From Spongisporangium articulatum (GTDB lineage Bacteria > Actinomycetota > Actinomycetes > Actinomycetales > Kineosporiaceae), in contig NZ_JBITLV010000001.1 of the NCBI RefSeq assembly GCF_044465595.1, forward strand, positions 930,001-994,000: a stretch of 64,000 nt of DNA. Reading direction: 5' to 3'. The translations under genes and the position numbers were made by a program. The notes below the pieces were generated by a model. It made no database searches. It worked only from the letters and a program-made list of their open reading frames with translations, and was not told the DNA's origin. Numbering within the stretch: position 1 is the stretch's first letter; the number at the start of each line of letters is the position of its first letter. Shown piece by piece: positions 49,398-56,865 of the stretch.

Positions 49398-50808
49398 CCC
49401 GCGCGACCTGCGGGACGACGCCCCGCTCCTCGACGCCTGGCTGCGCTTCGGGCAGGAGCCGCCGACGCCGTTCACCATCCCCGGGCACAAGCAGCGTCGC
49501 GACCTGGTGGGCGACGTGGTCGCCGGCGACGTGCCGCTCTACGCGGGCCTCGACACGATGAAGCTCACGAAAGGCGTTCTCGCCGAGGCGGAAGCCCGCG
49601 CCGCGCGACTGTGGGGGGCCGACGTCTGCCGGTTCTCCACCGGCGGCGCCACGCACGCCAACCAGGCCGTCGCCCTCGCGGTCGGCGGCGACGGGGGCCG
49701 GGTGGTGGTCAGTCGCACCCTCCACCGGTCGCTCCTCATCGGGCTGGTCCTCGCGGGTCTGACCCCGGTGTGGGTGCGCCCCGAGATCGACCCGGCGACG
49801 GGGCTCCCGCGCGGCGTCCAGCCCGACTCGGTGCGCCGGGTGCTGGCCGAGAATCCCGACGTGCGAGCCGTGTTCGTGGGCGACCCGTCCTATGTCGGCC
49901 TGGTGGGCGACGTGGCCGGCCTGGCCGAGGCCGCCCACGAGCACGACGTCCCGCTGGTCGTCGACGCGGCCTGGGCCGCCCACTTCGGCTTCCACCCCGA
50001 TCTGCCCCGTCACCCGCTCCAGCTGGGCGCCGACGCGATGATCATCAGCGCGCACAAGACGTTGCCCGCCTGGAGCCAGGCCGCGCTCGTGCTGGCCCGC
50101 ACGCGCCGCCTCGACCCCGCCCGTCTGGAGGCCGGCGTCGAGGCGACGGCGACCACGAGCCCCGCGGGCGCCGTCCTGGCCAGCACCGACGCCGCCCGGG
50201 CGCTTCTGGAGCGCGACGGCGAGCGGCTCCTGGGGGCCGCGATCGGGGCCACCCGCAGCGCCCGGGCCCGGCTGGCCGAGGTCCCCGGCCTGGTCGTGCT
50301 CGACGGGCCGCACGTCGACCCGCTGAAGCTGACGCTCGTCCTGTCCGGCACCGGGGCCGACGGGAACGCCGTCGAGCAGGACCTGCTGGCGGCCGGGCTG
50401 CCGGTCGAGTCGGCCGACCGCGACGTCCTCGTCGCCGTCGTCACGCTCGCCGACACGGCCGAGACGCTCGCGACGTTCGCCGAGGCCGTCGCCGCGTCGG
50501 TCGAGCGGCATCGCGGCTCGCCCCGGCCGACGGCCGGACCGGCGGTCTACCGGGTCGAGCCGGTGGCGGCCACGACGCCCCGCGAGGCGTTCTTCGCCTC
50601 CGCCGAGGCGGTGGTCGTGGCCCGCGCGGTGGGGCGCGTCAGCGCGGAACTCGTCGCCCCCTACCCGCCGGGCATCCCGGTCCTGGCGCCCGGTGAGAGG
50701 GTCACCGCCGAGGCGCTCGCCGCCCTGGACCAGGCGCGGCGGCTGGGCGTGCGCATCGCCTACGCCGCGGACCCGAGCCTGCGGACGCTGCGGGTGCTCA
50801 AGGACTGA
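49387..50808 (+). CDS. PLP-dependent Orn/Lys/Arg decarboxylase-like enzyme
   Basis: This 473-residue fold-type I PLP enzyme has TIPGHKQRRDLVGDVVAGDV at the start, ADVCRFSTGGATHANQAVAL (cofactor phosphate loop), VVDAAWAAHFGFHPDLP (Asp pairs with the pyridine N), and the Schiff-base Lys in MIISAHKTLPAWSQAA (Lys224). The family decarboxylates basic amino acids to polyamines, as SpeA/CadA-like short forms do. It lacks the long N-terminal wing domain of the E. coli inducible enzymes. The GTG start lies within the M20 gene end. Confidence 0.9.
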   Translation: MPTDPRDLRDDAPLLDAWLRFGQEPPTPFTIPGHKQRRDLVGDVVAGDVPLYAGLDTMKLTKGVLAEAEARAARLWGADVCRFSTGGATHANQAVALAVGGDGGRVVVSRTLHRSLLIGLVLAGLTPVWVRPEIDPATGLPRGVQPDSVRRVLAENPDVRAVFVGDPSYVGLVGDVAGLAEAAHEHDVPLVVDAAWAAHFGFHPDLPRHPLQLGADAMIISAHKTLPAWSQAALVLARTRRLDPARLEAGVEATATTSPAGAVLASTDAARALLERDGERLLGAAIGATRSARARLAEVPGLVVLDGPHVDPLKLTLVLSGTGADGNAVEQDLLAAGLPVESADRDVLVAVVTLADTAETLATFAEAVAASVERHRGSPRPTAGPAVYRVEPVAATTPREAFFASAEAVVVARAVGRVSAELVAPYPPGIPVLAPGERVTAEALAALDQARRLGVRIAYAADPSLRTLRVLKD

Positions 50809-50818
50809 CCCGCCGGCT

Positions 50819-50851
50819 CGCCCGATCGCACCGGTCCCGGACGATCGGGCG
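50819..50851 (+). terminator. Hairpin between the decarboxylase and AraC genes
   Basis: CGCCCGATCG (50819-50828) pairs perfectly with CGATCGGGCG (50842-50851) around a 13-nt loop, 10 nt after the decarboxylase stop. Confidence 0.6.
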
Positions 50852-50895
50852 CGCGAGACTCGCGGCCGGGCAGTGTCGATTTCGAAGGAGGCCCC

Positions 50896-51762
50896 GTGAT
50901 CTCGGCACTGAACAGGCTCGTCGACCTCGTCGAAGCGCATCTCGGTGAGGTGCTCGACGTCGACGCGACGGCTCGAGACCTCGGCACGACCGAGTACCAC
51001 CTGCGCCGGATGTTCTCGTCGCTGGCGGGCATGCCCCTGTCGGAGTACGTGCGCCGGCGCCGGATGACCGTCGCGGCGGCGGACGTCGTGCGCGGCGACG
51101 ACCTGCTGAGCATCGCCGTCCGGTACGGCTATGGCTCGACCGAGGCGTTCGGGCGGGCGTTCCGGGCGGTGCACGGTTCGAGCCCCCGCGACGTCCGGGA
51201 GCAGGGCGGTCCCCTTCGTTCGCAACCGCTGCTCAGGTTCCGCCTGACCGTCGAAGGGAGCATTCCCATGGACACCCGCATCGTCGACCATCCGGCCTTC
51301 ACCCTGGTCGGCCACGCCGCCCGGGTCCCGCTGATCCACCAGGGCGTCAACCCGCACATCCGGCAGCACGTGGCGGCCATCCCGGCCGAGGAGCACGCCC
51401 GGCTGAGGGGGCTGAGCAACACCGAGCCGAGGGGGCTGCTCGCCGTCAGCGACGATCTCGACCCCGACCGGGCCGAGGGCAGCGAGCTGACCTACCTGCA
51501 CGGGGTGGCCCTCAGCGAGGGCTCGGCGGCGCCCGACGACCTGGACGCCATCCCCGTAGCGCCGGGCACCTGGGCGGTCTTCCGGGCCTCCGGCCCGTAC
51601 CCGGACACGCTCCAGCAGCTGTGGGCGGCCACGGCCACGGAGTGGTTCCCGGCGAACAGGTGGCGTCTGCGCCCCGGGCCCGAGATCGTCGCCGTCCTCG
51701 AACGTGCCGACGACTTCAGCACGGCGACCACTGAACTCTGGCTACCGGTCGAGCCCGGCTGA
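50896..51762 (+). CDS. AraC-family regulator with GyrI-like effector domain
   Basis: The 288-residue protein has an N-terminal AraC double HTH (about 9-100: DVDATARDLGTTEYHLRRMF, LLSIAVRYGYGSTEAFGRAF). A GyrI/Rob-like effector-binding domain follows (115-288: RIVDHPAFTLVGHAARVPLI, ending TELWLPVEP). This layout matches Rob/SoxS-like multidrug-responsive regulators in which the GyrI domain binds small hydrophobic ligands. GTG 50896 has GAAGGAGG immediately upstream. No obvious target gene is adjacent. Confidence 0.92.
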   Translation: MISALNRLVDLVEAHLGEVLDVDATARDLGTTEYHLRRMFSSLAGMPLSEYVRRRRMTVAAADVVRGDDLLSIAVRYGYGSTEAFGRAFRAVHGSSPRDVREQGGPLRSQPLLRFRLTVEGSIPMDTRIVDHPAFTLVGHAARVPLIHQGVNPHIRQHVAAIPAEEHARLRGLSNTEPRGLLAVSDDLDPDRAEGSELTYLHGVALSEGSAAPDDLDAIPVAPGTWAVFRASGPYPDTLQQLWAATATEWFPANRWRLRPGPEIVAVLERADDFSTATTELWLPVEPG

Positions 51763-51777
51763 GCGCCCGCCAAAGCG

Positions 51778-51814
51778 AAAGAGCCCAGGTCAGCGAGGCT
51801 GACCTGGGCTCTTT
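51778..51814. terminator. Bidirectional 17-bp hairpin terminator
   Basis: AAAGAGCCCAGGTCAGC (51778-51794) pairs perfectly with 51798-51814 across a GAG loop. The arms end in AAA/TTT, so the hairpin works in both directions for the convergent araC-like and cspA genes. Confidence 0.92.
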
Positions 51815-51830
51815 CAAGCCTGCTCGGAGA

Positions 51831-52034
51831 TCAGAGCGGGCGGATGTTCTCCGCCTGCGGGCCCTTCTGGCCCTGGGTGATCTCGAACTCGACCTTCTGG
51901 TTCTCGTCCAGCGAGCGGTAGCCGCTCGTCTGGATCGCCGAGTAGTGGGCGAAGACGTCAGCGCCGCCCTCGTCGGGGGTGATGAAGCCGAAGCCCTTCT
52001 CGGCGTTGAACCACTTGACGGTGCCAGTAGCCAT
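51831..52034 (-). CDS. cspA: Cold-shock protein
   Basis: This 67-residue CSD protein has RNP1 KGFGFITPD and RNP2 DVFAHYSAI, with the canonical start MATGTVKWFNAEKGFGFI and end GQKGPQAENIRPL. It binds single-stranded RNA/DNA and acts as an RNA chaperone. The 5' UTR is about 107 nt with a hairpin just upstream of the ribosome site, as expected for a post-transcriptionally controlled csp gene. It is probably highly expressed. Confidence 0.97.
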   Translation of the reverse strand: MATGTVKWFNAEKGFGFITPDEGGADVFAHYSAIQTSGYRSLDENQKVEFEITQGQKGPQAENIRPL

Positions 52035-52153
52035 GTTCGTGTCTGTCCTTCGGGGGTGTCTTTACCGGCTCCGCCTTCCGGAGCCGTGCCGGTCGCATCG
52101 TTCGGCGTCCACTTCCAAAGAACGCACTCACCGCAACTGCAGGCACAACGCTA
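52035..52153 (-). promoter_or_regulatory. cspA promoter and 5' UTR
   Basis: On the minus strand TAGCGT (52153 to 52148) is a -10-like box, with transcription likely from about 52141. The leader contains a GGCTCC-GGAAGGC-GGAGCC hairpin (about 52064-52082) and a GAAGGACAG ribosome site. Around 180 bp from 52154 to 52336 hold the divergent promoter of the DUF4333 gene; TAAGTT (52280-52285) is its possible -10. Confidence 0.5.
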
Positions 52154-52336
52154 GCCGATTCTCAGGGGTCGGCGCCTCCCCAGGGTCCCTCGAATTCCGG
52201 ATCGACCTTCCGGACGTACCGGTCGCGGGGCACAAGTGGGGCGCAAGTCGCCGGTAAGGATCCTCCAACCGGGCGTTCCTAAGTTCGTCCCCAGGTCGAG
52301 ATCCGCTCGACATCGAACCCCCGAAGGGACCCCGAA

Positions 52337-52666
52337 ATGAACGCCCGTACCGCCGCCAAGGCCGCCCTGCTGCTCGCCGCCGGCCCGCTGCTCGCCCTCT
52401 CGCTGAACGCCTGCAGCTTCAGCGCCTCGGCGGGCACCTCCACCCACGACTTCTCCGGTACGAAGCTGGCCGGCAACGTGCAGAAGCAGCTCGTCGCCCA
52501 GAACCCGGACCTCGAGATCACCGGCACCACGTGCGCCGACACCCCCGAGATCGCGGCCGGCAAGACCACCGACTGCAACGCCTCGGTCAACGGCACCGCC
52601 ACGAAGTTCGTCGTCACCTGGAAGGACTCCGACGGCAACTACGAGGTCAACTCCGTCGAGGCCTGA
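52337..52666 (+). CDS. DUF4333 lipoprotein
   Basis: The 109-residue secreted protein has a signal peptide ending in lipobox LNAC (Cys26). The mature domain (about 45-109) shows ITGTTCADTPEIAAGKTTDC, two cysteines likely in a disulfide, and FVVTWKDSDGNYEVNSVEA, the DUF4333 pattern widespread in actinobacteria. Function is unknown. Ribosome site CGAAGGGAC lies upstream of ATG 52337. A large imperfect hairpin follows. Confidence 0.9.
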   Translation: MNARTAAKAALLLAAGPLLALSLNACSFSASAGTSTHDFSGTKLAGNVQKQLVAQNPDLEITGTTCADTPEIAAGKTTDCNASVNGTATKFVVTWKDSDGNYEVNSVEA

Positions 52667-52683
52667 TCCGTGCGCCGGGCACC

Positions 52684-52750
52684 AAGATCACCGGACGGGT
52701 GCGGCGATTGCGATTCCGACTCGCAATCGCTGCACCCGGACGCTGATCTT
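52684..52750. terminator. Long imperfect inverted repeat between convergent genes
   Basis: AAGATCA (52684-52690) pairs with TGATCTT (52744-52750) and GCGATTGCGA (52704-52713) with TCGCAATCGC (52721-52730), with near-complementary GGGTGC/GCACCC between. It closes the DUF4333 and LysR genes. Confidence 0.75.
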
Positions 52751-52764
52751 GAAAGAAGCAAGCC

Positions 52765-53616
52765 CTACTGCGTGACGGAGCGGATCAGCGCCAGCAGCTC
52801 CGGGACGGCCGGGTGGGTGTAGGGCTCGCGCCAGGCCAGGTACACGTCGACGGGCGGGGCGTCGTCCAGGGCCAGGTACGTGACGCCCGGGTGGGGGCGC
52901 ACCTCCGCGGTCGCGGCCGGCGTCACGCCGAACGCCCGCCCGCCTGCGATGGCGGCCAGCCAGTCGTCGGTGTTCGACACCTCCAGCACCCGGCTGGGGG
53001 CCGGGCCCTCGCCCCACAGGGCGAGCGACGTCGTCCCGACGGTCGTGTTGACCGCGACGGGGTGCCCGGCCAGGTCGGCCAGCACCAGCGAGTCTCGCTC
53101 CGCCAGGGGCGTTCCCGAGGGGACGACGCCCAGGCGCGGCTCGCTCAGAAGCCGCTCCACCCGGACGCCGCTCAGCCGGACGCGCGAGCGCAGCACCGCC
53201 ACGTCGACCCGGCCCTGACCGAGCCCGCCGGAGACGTCGTCGCTGCTCAGCAGCTCCAGGGTGGTCTGCGGGTGCTCCTGCGCCCAGCGGCGCTGGACGG
53301 CGGGCGTGTGCCGGCCGAGGGCGGCCCAGGCGTGGCCGAGCCGCACCGGGGTGCCGGACACCTGCCGGGGGTCGAGGACGTCGTCCACCGCGCGCAGCGC
53401 CGCCGCGGCCCGCTCCCGGTACTCGGCTCCCGCCTCGGTCAGGCGCAGGTGGTGCGTCGACCGGTCGACCAGCCGGACGCCGAGGTGCGCCTCGAGCTGC
53501 GCGAGCGTGCGGGACAGGGCGGGTTGGGTGAGGTTCAACCGGACGGCGGCGCCGGTGACGCTGCCCTCCTCGGCGATGGCCAGGAAGGCCCGCAGGTGGC
53601 GCAGCTCCGCCGTCAT
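52765..53616 (-). CDS. LysR-family regulator
   Basis: The 283-residue protein has an N-terminal winged HTH (RHLRAFLAIAEEGSVTGAAV, RLNLTQPALSRTLAQLEAHL) and a periplasmic-binding-like effector domain (90-283). It is divergent from an EamA exporter with a palindromic GCAT-N5-ATGC site in between, the usual LysR regulator and target layout. ATG 53616 gives the canonical short leader. Confidence 0.93.
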   Translation of the reverse strand: MTAELRHLRAFLAIAEEGSVTGAAVRLNLTQPALSRTLAQLEAHLGVRLVDRSTHHLRLTEAGAEYRERAAAALRAVDDVLDPRQVSGTPVRLGHAWAALGRHTPAVQRRWAQEHPQTTLELLSSDDVSGGLGQGRVDVAVLRSRVRLSGVRVERLLSEPRLGVVPSGTPLAERDSLVLADLAGHPVAVNTTVGTTSLALWGEGPAPSRVLEVSNTDDWLAAIAGGRAFGVTPAATAEVRPHPGVTYLALDDAPPVDVYLAWREPYTHPAVPELLALIRSVTQ

Positions 53617-53624
53617 GAGCGTCA

Positions 53625-53639
53625 AGCATAACCAATGCT
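53625..53639. promoter_or_regulatory. LysR-type operator AGCAT-N5-ATGCT
   Basis: The palindrome AGCATAACCAATGCT lies 9 bp upstream of the lysR start codon, in the divergent gap before the EamA gene. It fits the LysR recognition pattern of short dyads with AT-rich centres. Confidence 0.6.
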
Positions 53640-53685
53640 CAAGCGGGCATTTCACAGGCCGACGGGGTCGGCCTACGGTCGAGGG

Positions 53686-54606
53686 GTGGCGAAGACCCTG
53701 GCTCCCGAACTCACCCTGCAGCCGGCTCCCGGTGCCGCCCCGGCCGTCGCGCCGCGCGGGGTCGACCCGGCGGCCGTGGGGCTCGTGCTGGGCGGGATGT
53801 TCTCGGTGCACTTCGGGGCCGGGGTGGCCGCGCTGCTCTTCCCCCGCGCCGGGGTGGTCGGCGTGCTCGCCATGCGGCTCGGCTTCTCGGCGCTCGTCCT
53901 GCTGCTGGTCGCCCGGCCGCGGCTGCGCGGCTACACCCGTCGCGACTGGACGGCGGTGCTCGCCTTCGGTGCGGTGCTCGCCCTGATGAACGGCATCTTC
54001 TACCAGGCCGTGGACCGGATCCCGCTCGGCGCGGCCGTCACGCTCGAGGTGCTCGGGCCGCTGACGCTGTCGGTGGTCGGCTCCCGGCGCCTGCTCAGCG
54101 CGCTGTGGGCCGGGCTGGCCCTGGTCGGGGTGGTGCTGCTGGGGCAGAGCAGCTTCACCGCCACGGGTTTCGACACCGACGGGCTGATCGGCATGGCCTG
54201 TGCACTGCTGGCGGGCGTGTTCTGGGCCTGCTACATCCTGCTCAGCGCCCGGGTGGGGGGCCGGTTCCCCAAGGCCGACGGGCTCGCCCTGTCGTTGGGG
54301 GTGGCGGCCCTGCTCACCCTGCCGGTGGGGGTCGTCGGCGCGGGAGGCGCCCTGCTGCACCCGGTCACGCTGGCGCTCGGCCTGGCCGTCGGCGTGCTCA
54401 GCTCCCTGGTGCCCTACATGCTCGACCTGTTCGCGCTGCGCCGGCTGGCGTCGTCCACGTTCGCGATCCTGCAGGCGCTGAGCCCGGCGATCGCCGCCGG
54501 GGCCGCGTTCGTCGTCCTGCGGCAGGCCCTGACGGCCACCGACCTGCTGGCCATGGCGCTGGTGATCACGGCCAGCGCGGGCGCCGTGCGGACCGCCCGA
54601 CGCTGA
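53686..54606 (+). CDS. EamA-family (DMT) exporter
   Basis: The 306-residue protein has ten hydrophobic segments in two EamA repeats: for example VGLVLGGMFSVHFGAGVAAL and IPLGAAVTLEVLGPL in the first, and SLVPYMLDLFALRRLASSTF and ALSPAIAAGAAFVVL in the second. This matches RhtA-like exporters of amino acids such as threonine or homoserine. GTG 53686 lies 6 nt after TACGGT, so the transcript is probably leaderless. It is likely controlled by the divergent LysR. Confidence 0.92.
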   Translation: MAKTLAPELTLQPAPGAAPAVAPRGVDPAAVGLVLGGMFSVHFGAGVAALLFPRAGVVGVLAMRLGFSALVLLLVARPRLRGYTRRDWTAVLAFGAVLALMNGIFYQAVDRIPLGAAVTLEVLGPLTLSVVGSRRLLSALWAGLALVGVVLLGQSSFTATGFDTDGLIGMACALLAGVFWACYILLSARVGGRFPKADGLALSLGVAALLTLPVGVVGAGGALLHPVTLALGLAVGVLSSLVPYMLDLFALRRLASSTFAILQALSPAIAAGAAFVVLRQALTATDLLAMALVITASAGAVRTARR

Positions 54607-54659
54607 CGCGACCGTCCTCGAAAGGGCTCACCGGACGGCGGGAGCGTGCCTTCTCGAGG

Positions 54660-55538
54660 TCAGTCGGGCGTCCGCGCTCCCGTACGTTCGGCGCCGATTC
54701 CGGCCGCCACCACGAACGCCACCCCGGCGACCGGCAACCAGCCCGGCTCCTGGCCGAGCACCAGGAACCCGATCGTCAGGGCCACGGCGGGTTCGAGGCT
54801 CATCAGCGTCCCGAACGCGGCCGTGGTGAGCCGGCGCAGGGCGAACAGTTCCAGCGTGAACGGTACGAGCGGGACCAGCACTGCGAGCCCGGCGCCGATC
54901 AGCACGGCCTCCGCGGTGAGCCGCGGCACCACCGCCCAGCCCACGGTCGCCGTCGCGAACAGCGCCGACACGGCCAGGGAGACGGCCAGCCCCTGAACCC
55001 CCGGGACGGCGTCCCCGACCCTCTGGGTGAGCACGATGTACGCCGCCCAGCAGACGGCGGCAGCCAGCGCGAACCCCACGCCGACGGGGTCGATCGCCCC
55101 GGCCCAGGGCTGCGTCAGCAGGAGCACCCCGGTCGCGGCGACGGCGGCCCACAGCTTGGCCGCGCCGCGGCCCCGCAGCACGGCGACCGACAGGGGTCCG
55201 AGGAACTCCAGGGCGCTCGCCGTGCCGAGCGGCAGGCGGGCCACGGCCTCCATGAAGAGCATGGTCAGTGCGCCGGTGACGACCCCGAGGGCGATGCAGG
55301 CCCGCAGCGAGGAACGGGTGAACGAGGCCGCCTTGGGCCGCACGACGATCAGCAGCACCACCCCGGCCCAGACCAGCCGCAGCCAGACCGCGCCCTCCGG
55401 GCCGACGGTGTCGAAGAGCTGCACGGCCACGGCCAGGCCCAGCTGCACCGAGAGCATCGCGCCGACCGCCATGCCGATCCCGGCCCGGGCCGACCTGCGC
55501 GGGGCGACGACGGTGGGGGCATCGGCCACGGCGGTCAT
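54660..55538 (-). CDS. EamA-family (DMT) exporter
   Basis: The 292-residue ten-helix transporter is of the same RhtA-like type as its convergent neighbour (LGTASALEFLGPLSVAVL, VPFTLELFALRRLTTAAFGT, SLEPAVALTIGFLVLGQ). The motif order is conserved, so the two are paralogues in mirror orientation. The adjacent divergent LysR gene at 55617 is its probable regulator. The 53-bp gap to the convergent gene contains no strong hairpin, only GC-rich imperfect pairing. Confidence 0.92.
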   Translation of the reverse strand: MTAVADAPTVVAPRRSARAGIGMAVGAMLSVQLGLAVAVQLFDTVGPEGAVWLRLVWAGVVLLIVVRPKAASFTRSSLRACIALGVVTGALTMLFMEAVARLPLGTASALEFLGPLSVAVLRGRGAAKLWAAVAATGVLLLTQPWAGAIDPVGVGFALAAAVCWAAYIVLTQRVGDAVPGVQGLAVSLAVSALFATATVGWAVVPRLTAEAVLIGAGLAVLVPLVPFTLELFALRRLTTAAFGTLMSLEPAVALTIGFLVLGQEPGWLPVAGVAFVVAAGIGAERTGARTPD

Positions 55539-55556
55539 GGCGTCGAGTAGAGCTCC

Positions 55557-55614
55557 GAACGACCGTTCACGTCCACGTGGTTACGCTGCACATATCGTTC
55601 AGGCAGACTGAACG
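55557..55614. promoter_or_regulatory. Palindromic operators in the EamA/LysR gap
   Basis: GAACG-AC-CGTTC (55557-55568) and CGTTCAG-N5-CTGAACG (55596-55614) share the CGTTC/GAACG half-site. The centres are about 42 bp apart, four helical turns. They should bind the LysR protein encoded at 55617. Confidence 0.7.
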
Positions 55615-55616
55615 GT

Positions 55617-56528
55617 GTGGACCTGCGCCGCCTGCGTCTCCTGGCCGAGCTGAACCGCCTGGGGTCGATGCGCGAGGTGGCCGAGGAACTGGCCGTCACC
55701 ACCTCGACCGTGTCCCAGCAGCTGGCCGTGCTGGCCCGCGAGGTCGGGACGCCCCTGCTGGAGGCCGAGGGACGCCGCGTCCGGCTCACCCCCGCCGGCC
55801 GGCGCCTGGCCGCGCACGCCGACACCATCCTGGCGGCCGTCGATGCGGCCCGCCTCGACCTCGACCCGGGCGCCGAACCGGCGGGCACCGTACGGGTCAG
55901 CGGGTTCGCGACGGCGGTGCGCCGGTCGCTGCTGCCGATCATCACCGACCTCTGCCTGCACCACCCCGACGTTCGCCTGCAGGTCCTCGAGCATGAGCCG
56001 GCCGAGGCCTACGCCCTGCTCGCCGACGACGCCGTCGACCTGGCGCTGACCTACGACTACACGCTGGCCCCGGCGGCGCTGCCGGACTCCCTGCAGGCCC
56101 GTCCGCTGTGGTCGGCGCCGTGGGCGCTGGGGGTCCGGGCCGCGGGCGGGGTGGACGGCGGGAGCGCGCCGGAGGTGTTCGCGCGGCTGCGCGACGAACC
56201 CTGGATCGTGAACTCGCGGAACGTGGCCGACGAACAGGTGGTCCGCACGATCGCCTCGATGGCCGGGTTCGAGCCGCAGATCACCCATCACGTCGACTCG
56301 CTGGCGCTGGTCCAGGACCTGATCGCGGCCGGGCGCGGGATCGGGCTGCTGCCGGGTGACCAGCCGGTCCGAGAGGGCGTGGCCCTGCAGCCGCTGCGCG
56401 ACCCGGCCGTGGTGCTGCGCTCCTACGCGGTGACCCGGCGGGGCCGCGAGGACTGGGCGCCGCTGGCCCTGATCCTGCGGATGTTGGTCGACGGTGCCTT
56501 CGACCGGGGGCCCGGCGACCGCGCCTGA
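55617..56528 (+). CDS. LysR-family regulator
   Basis: The 303-residue protein has an HTH (LRLLAELNRLGSMREVAEEL, AVTTSTVSQQLAVLAREVGT) and an effector-binding domain (90-300) with FEPQITHHVDSLALVQDLIA. This resembles the ArgP/LysG-like group that controls amino-acid exporters. GTG 55617 was chosen since the HTH begins right after it. Together with the EamA gene it forms a regulator/exporter pair. Confidence 0.93.
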   Translation: MDLRRLRLLAELNRLGSMREVAEELAVTTSTVSQQLAVLAREVGTPLLEAEGRRVRLTPAGRRLAAHADTILAAVDAARLDLDPGAEPAGTVRVSGFATAVRRSLLPIITDLCLHHPDVRLQVLEHEPAEAYALLADDAVDLALTYDYTLAPAALPDSLQARPLWSAPWALGVRAAGGVDGGSAPEVFARLRDEPWIVNSRNVADEQVVRTIASMAGFEPQITHHVDSLALVQDLIAAGRGIGLLPGDQPVREGVALQPLRDPAVVLRSYAVTRRGREDWAPLALILRMLVDGAFDRGPGDRA

Positions 56529-56642
56529 CCAGGCGCTACGCCGTCCGGGGCACCGCCGGGACGGCGAATTCAAGGCCCGATCCCCAGGTGACGTGTTATC
56601 TTCTAGAAAGTGAACAGAAGGTGAACGAAGGGTGGAACGGTG

Positions 56643-56846
56643 ATGAAGGTCGAACGATTGGGCTCCGCGACCGACCGCGTTCCCACGCAGGCGGCCGCGG
56701 CAGCGGCTGCTGACCGCACGGCAGGCGAGTCCGAATGGTCCGCCCCGCGGCTGCGTCCCGTGGCCCACTGGGTGGTCATGCCGACCGAGCGCGGTGACCG
56801 GCTCACGATGGTCTGGGAGACCCCGGACCCGCTGCCGCTGAGCTGA
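56643..56846 (+). CDS. Small conserved-looking hypothetical protein
   Basis: The 67-residue protein has MKVERLGSATDRVPTQAAAA at the start and a compact C-terminus PVAHWVVMPTERGDRLTMVW with no membrane segment. I do not recognise the family. The gene has its own control region with direct repeats GTGAACAGAAG and GTGAACGAAGG (about 56609-56632) after TATCTTCTAGAAAG, and a GAAGGGTGG ribosome site. A repeat-rich promoter before such a small protein suggests a regulated peptide. Confidence 0.65.
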   Translation: MKVERLGSATDRVPTQAAAAAAADRTAGESEWSAPRLRPVAHWVVMPTERGDRLTMVWETPDPLPLS

Positions 56847-56865
56847 CCGGAGCTGACGCTGGTCC

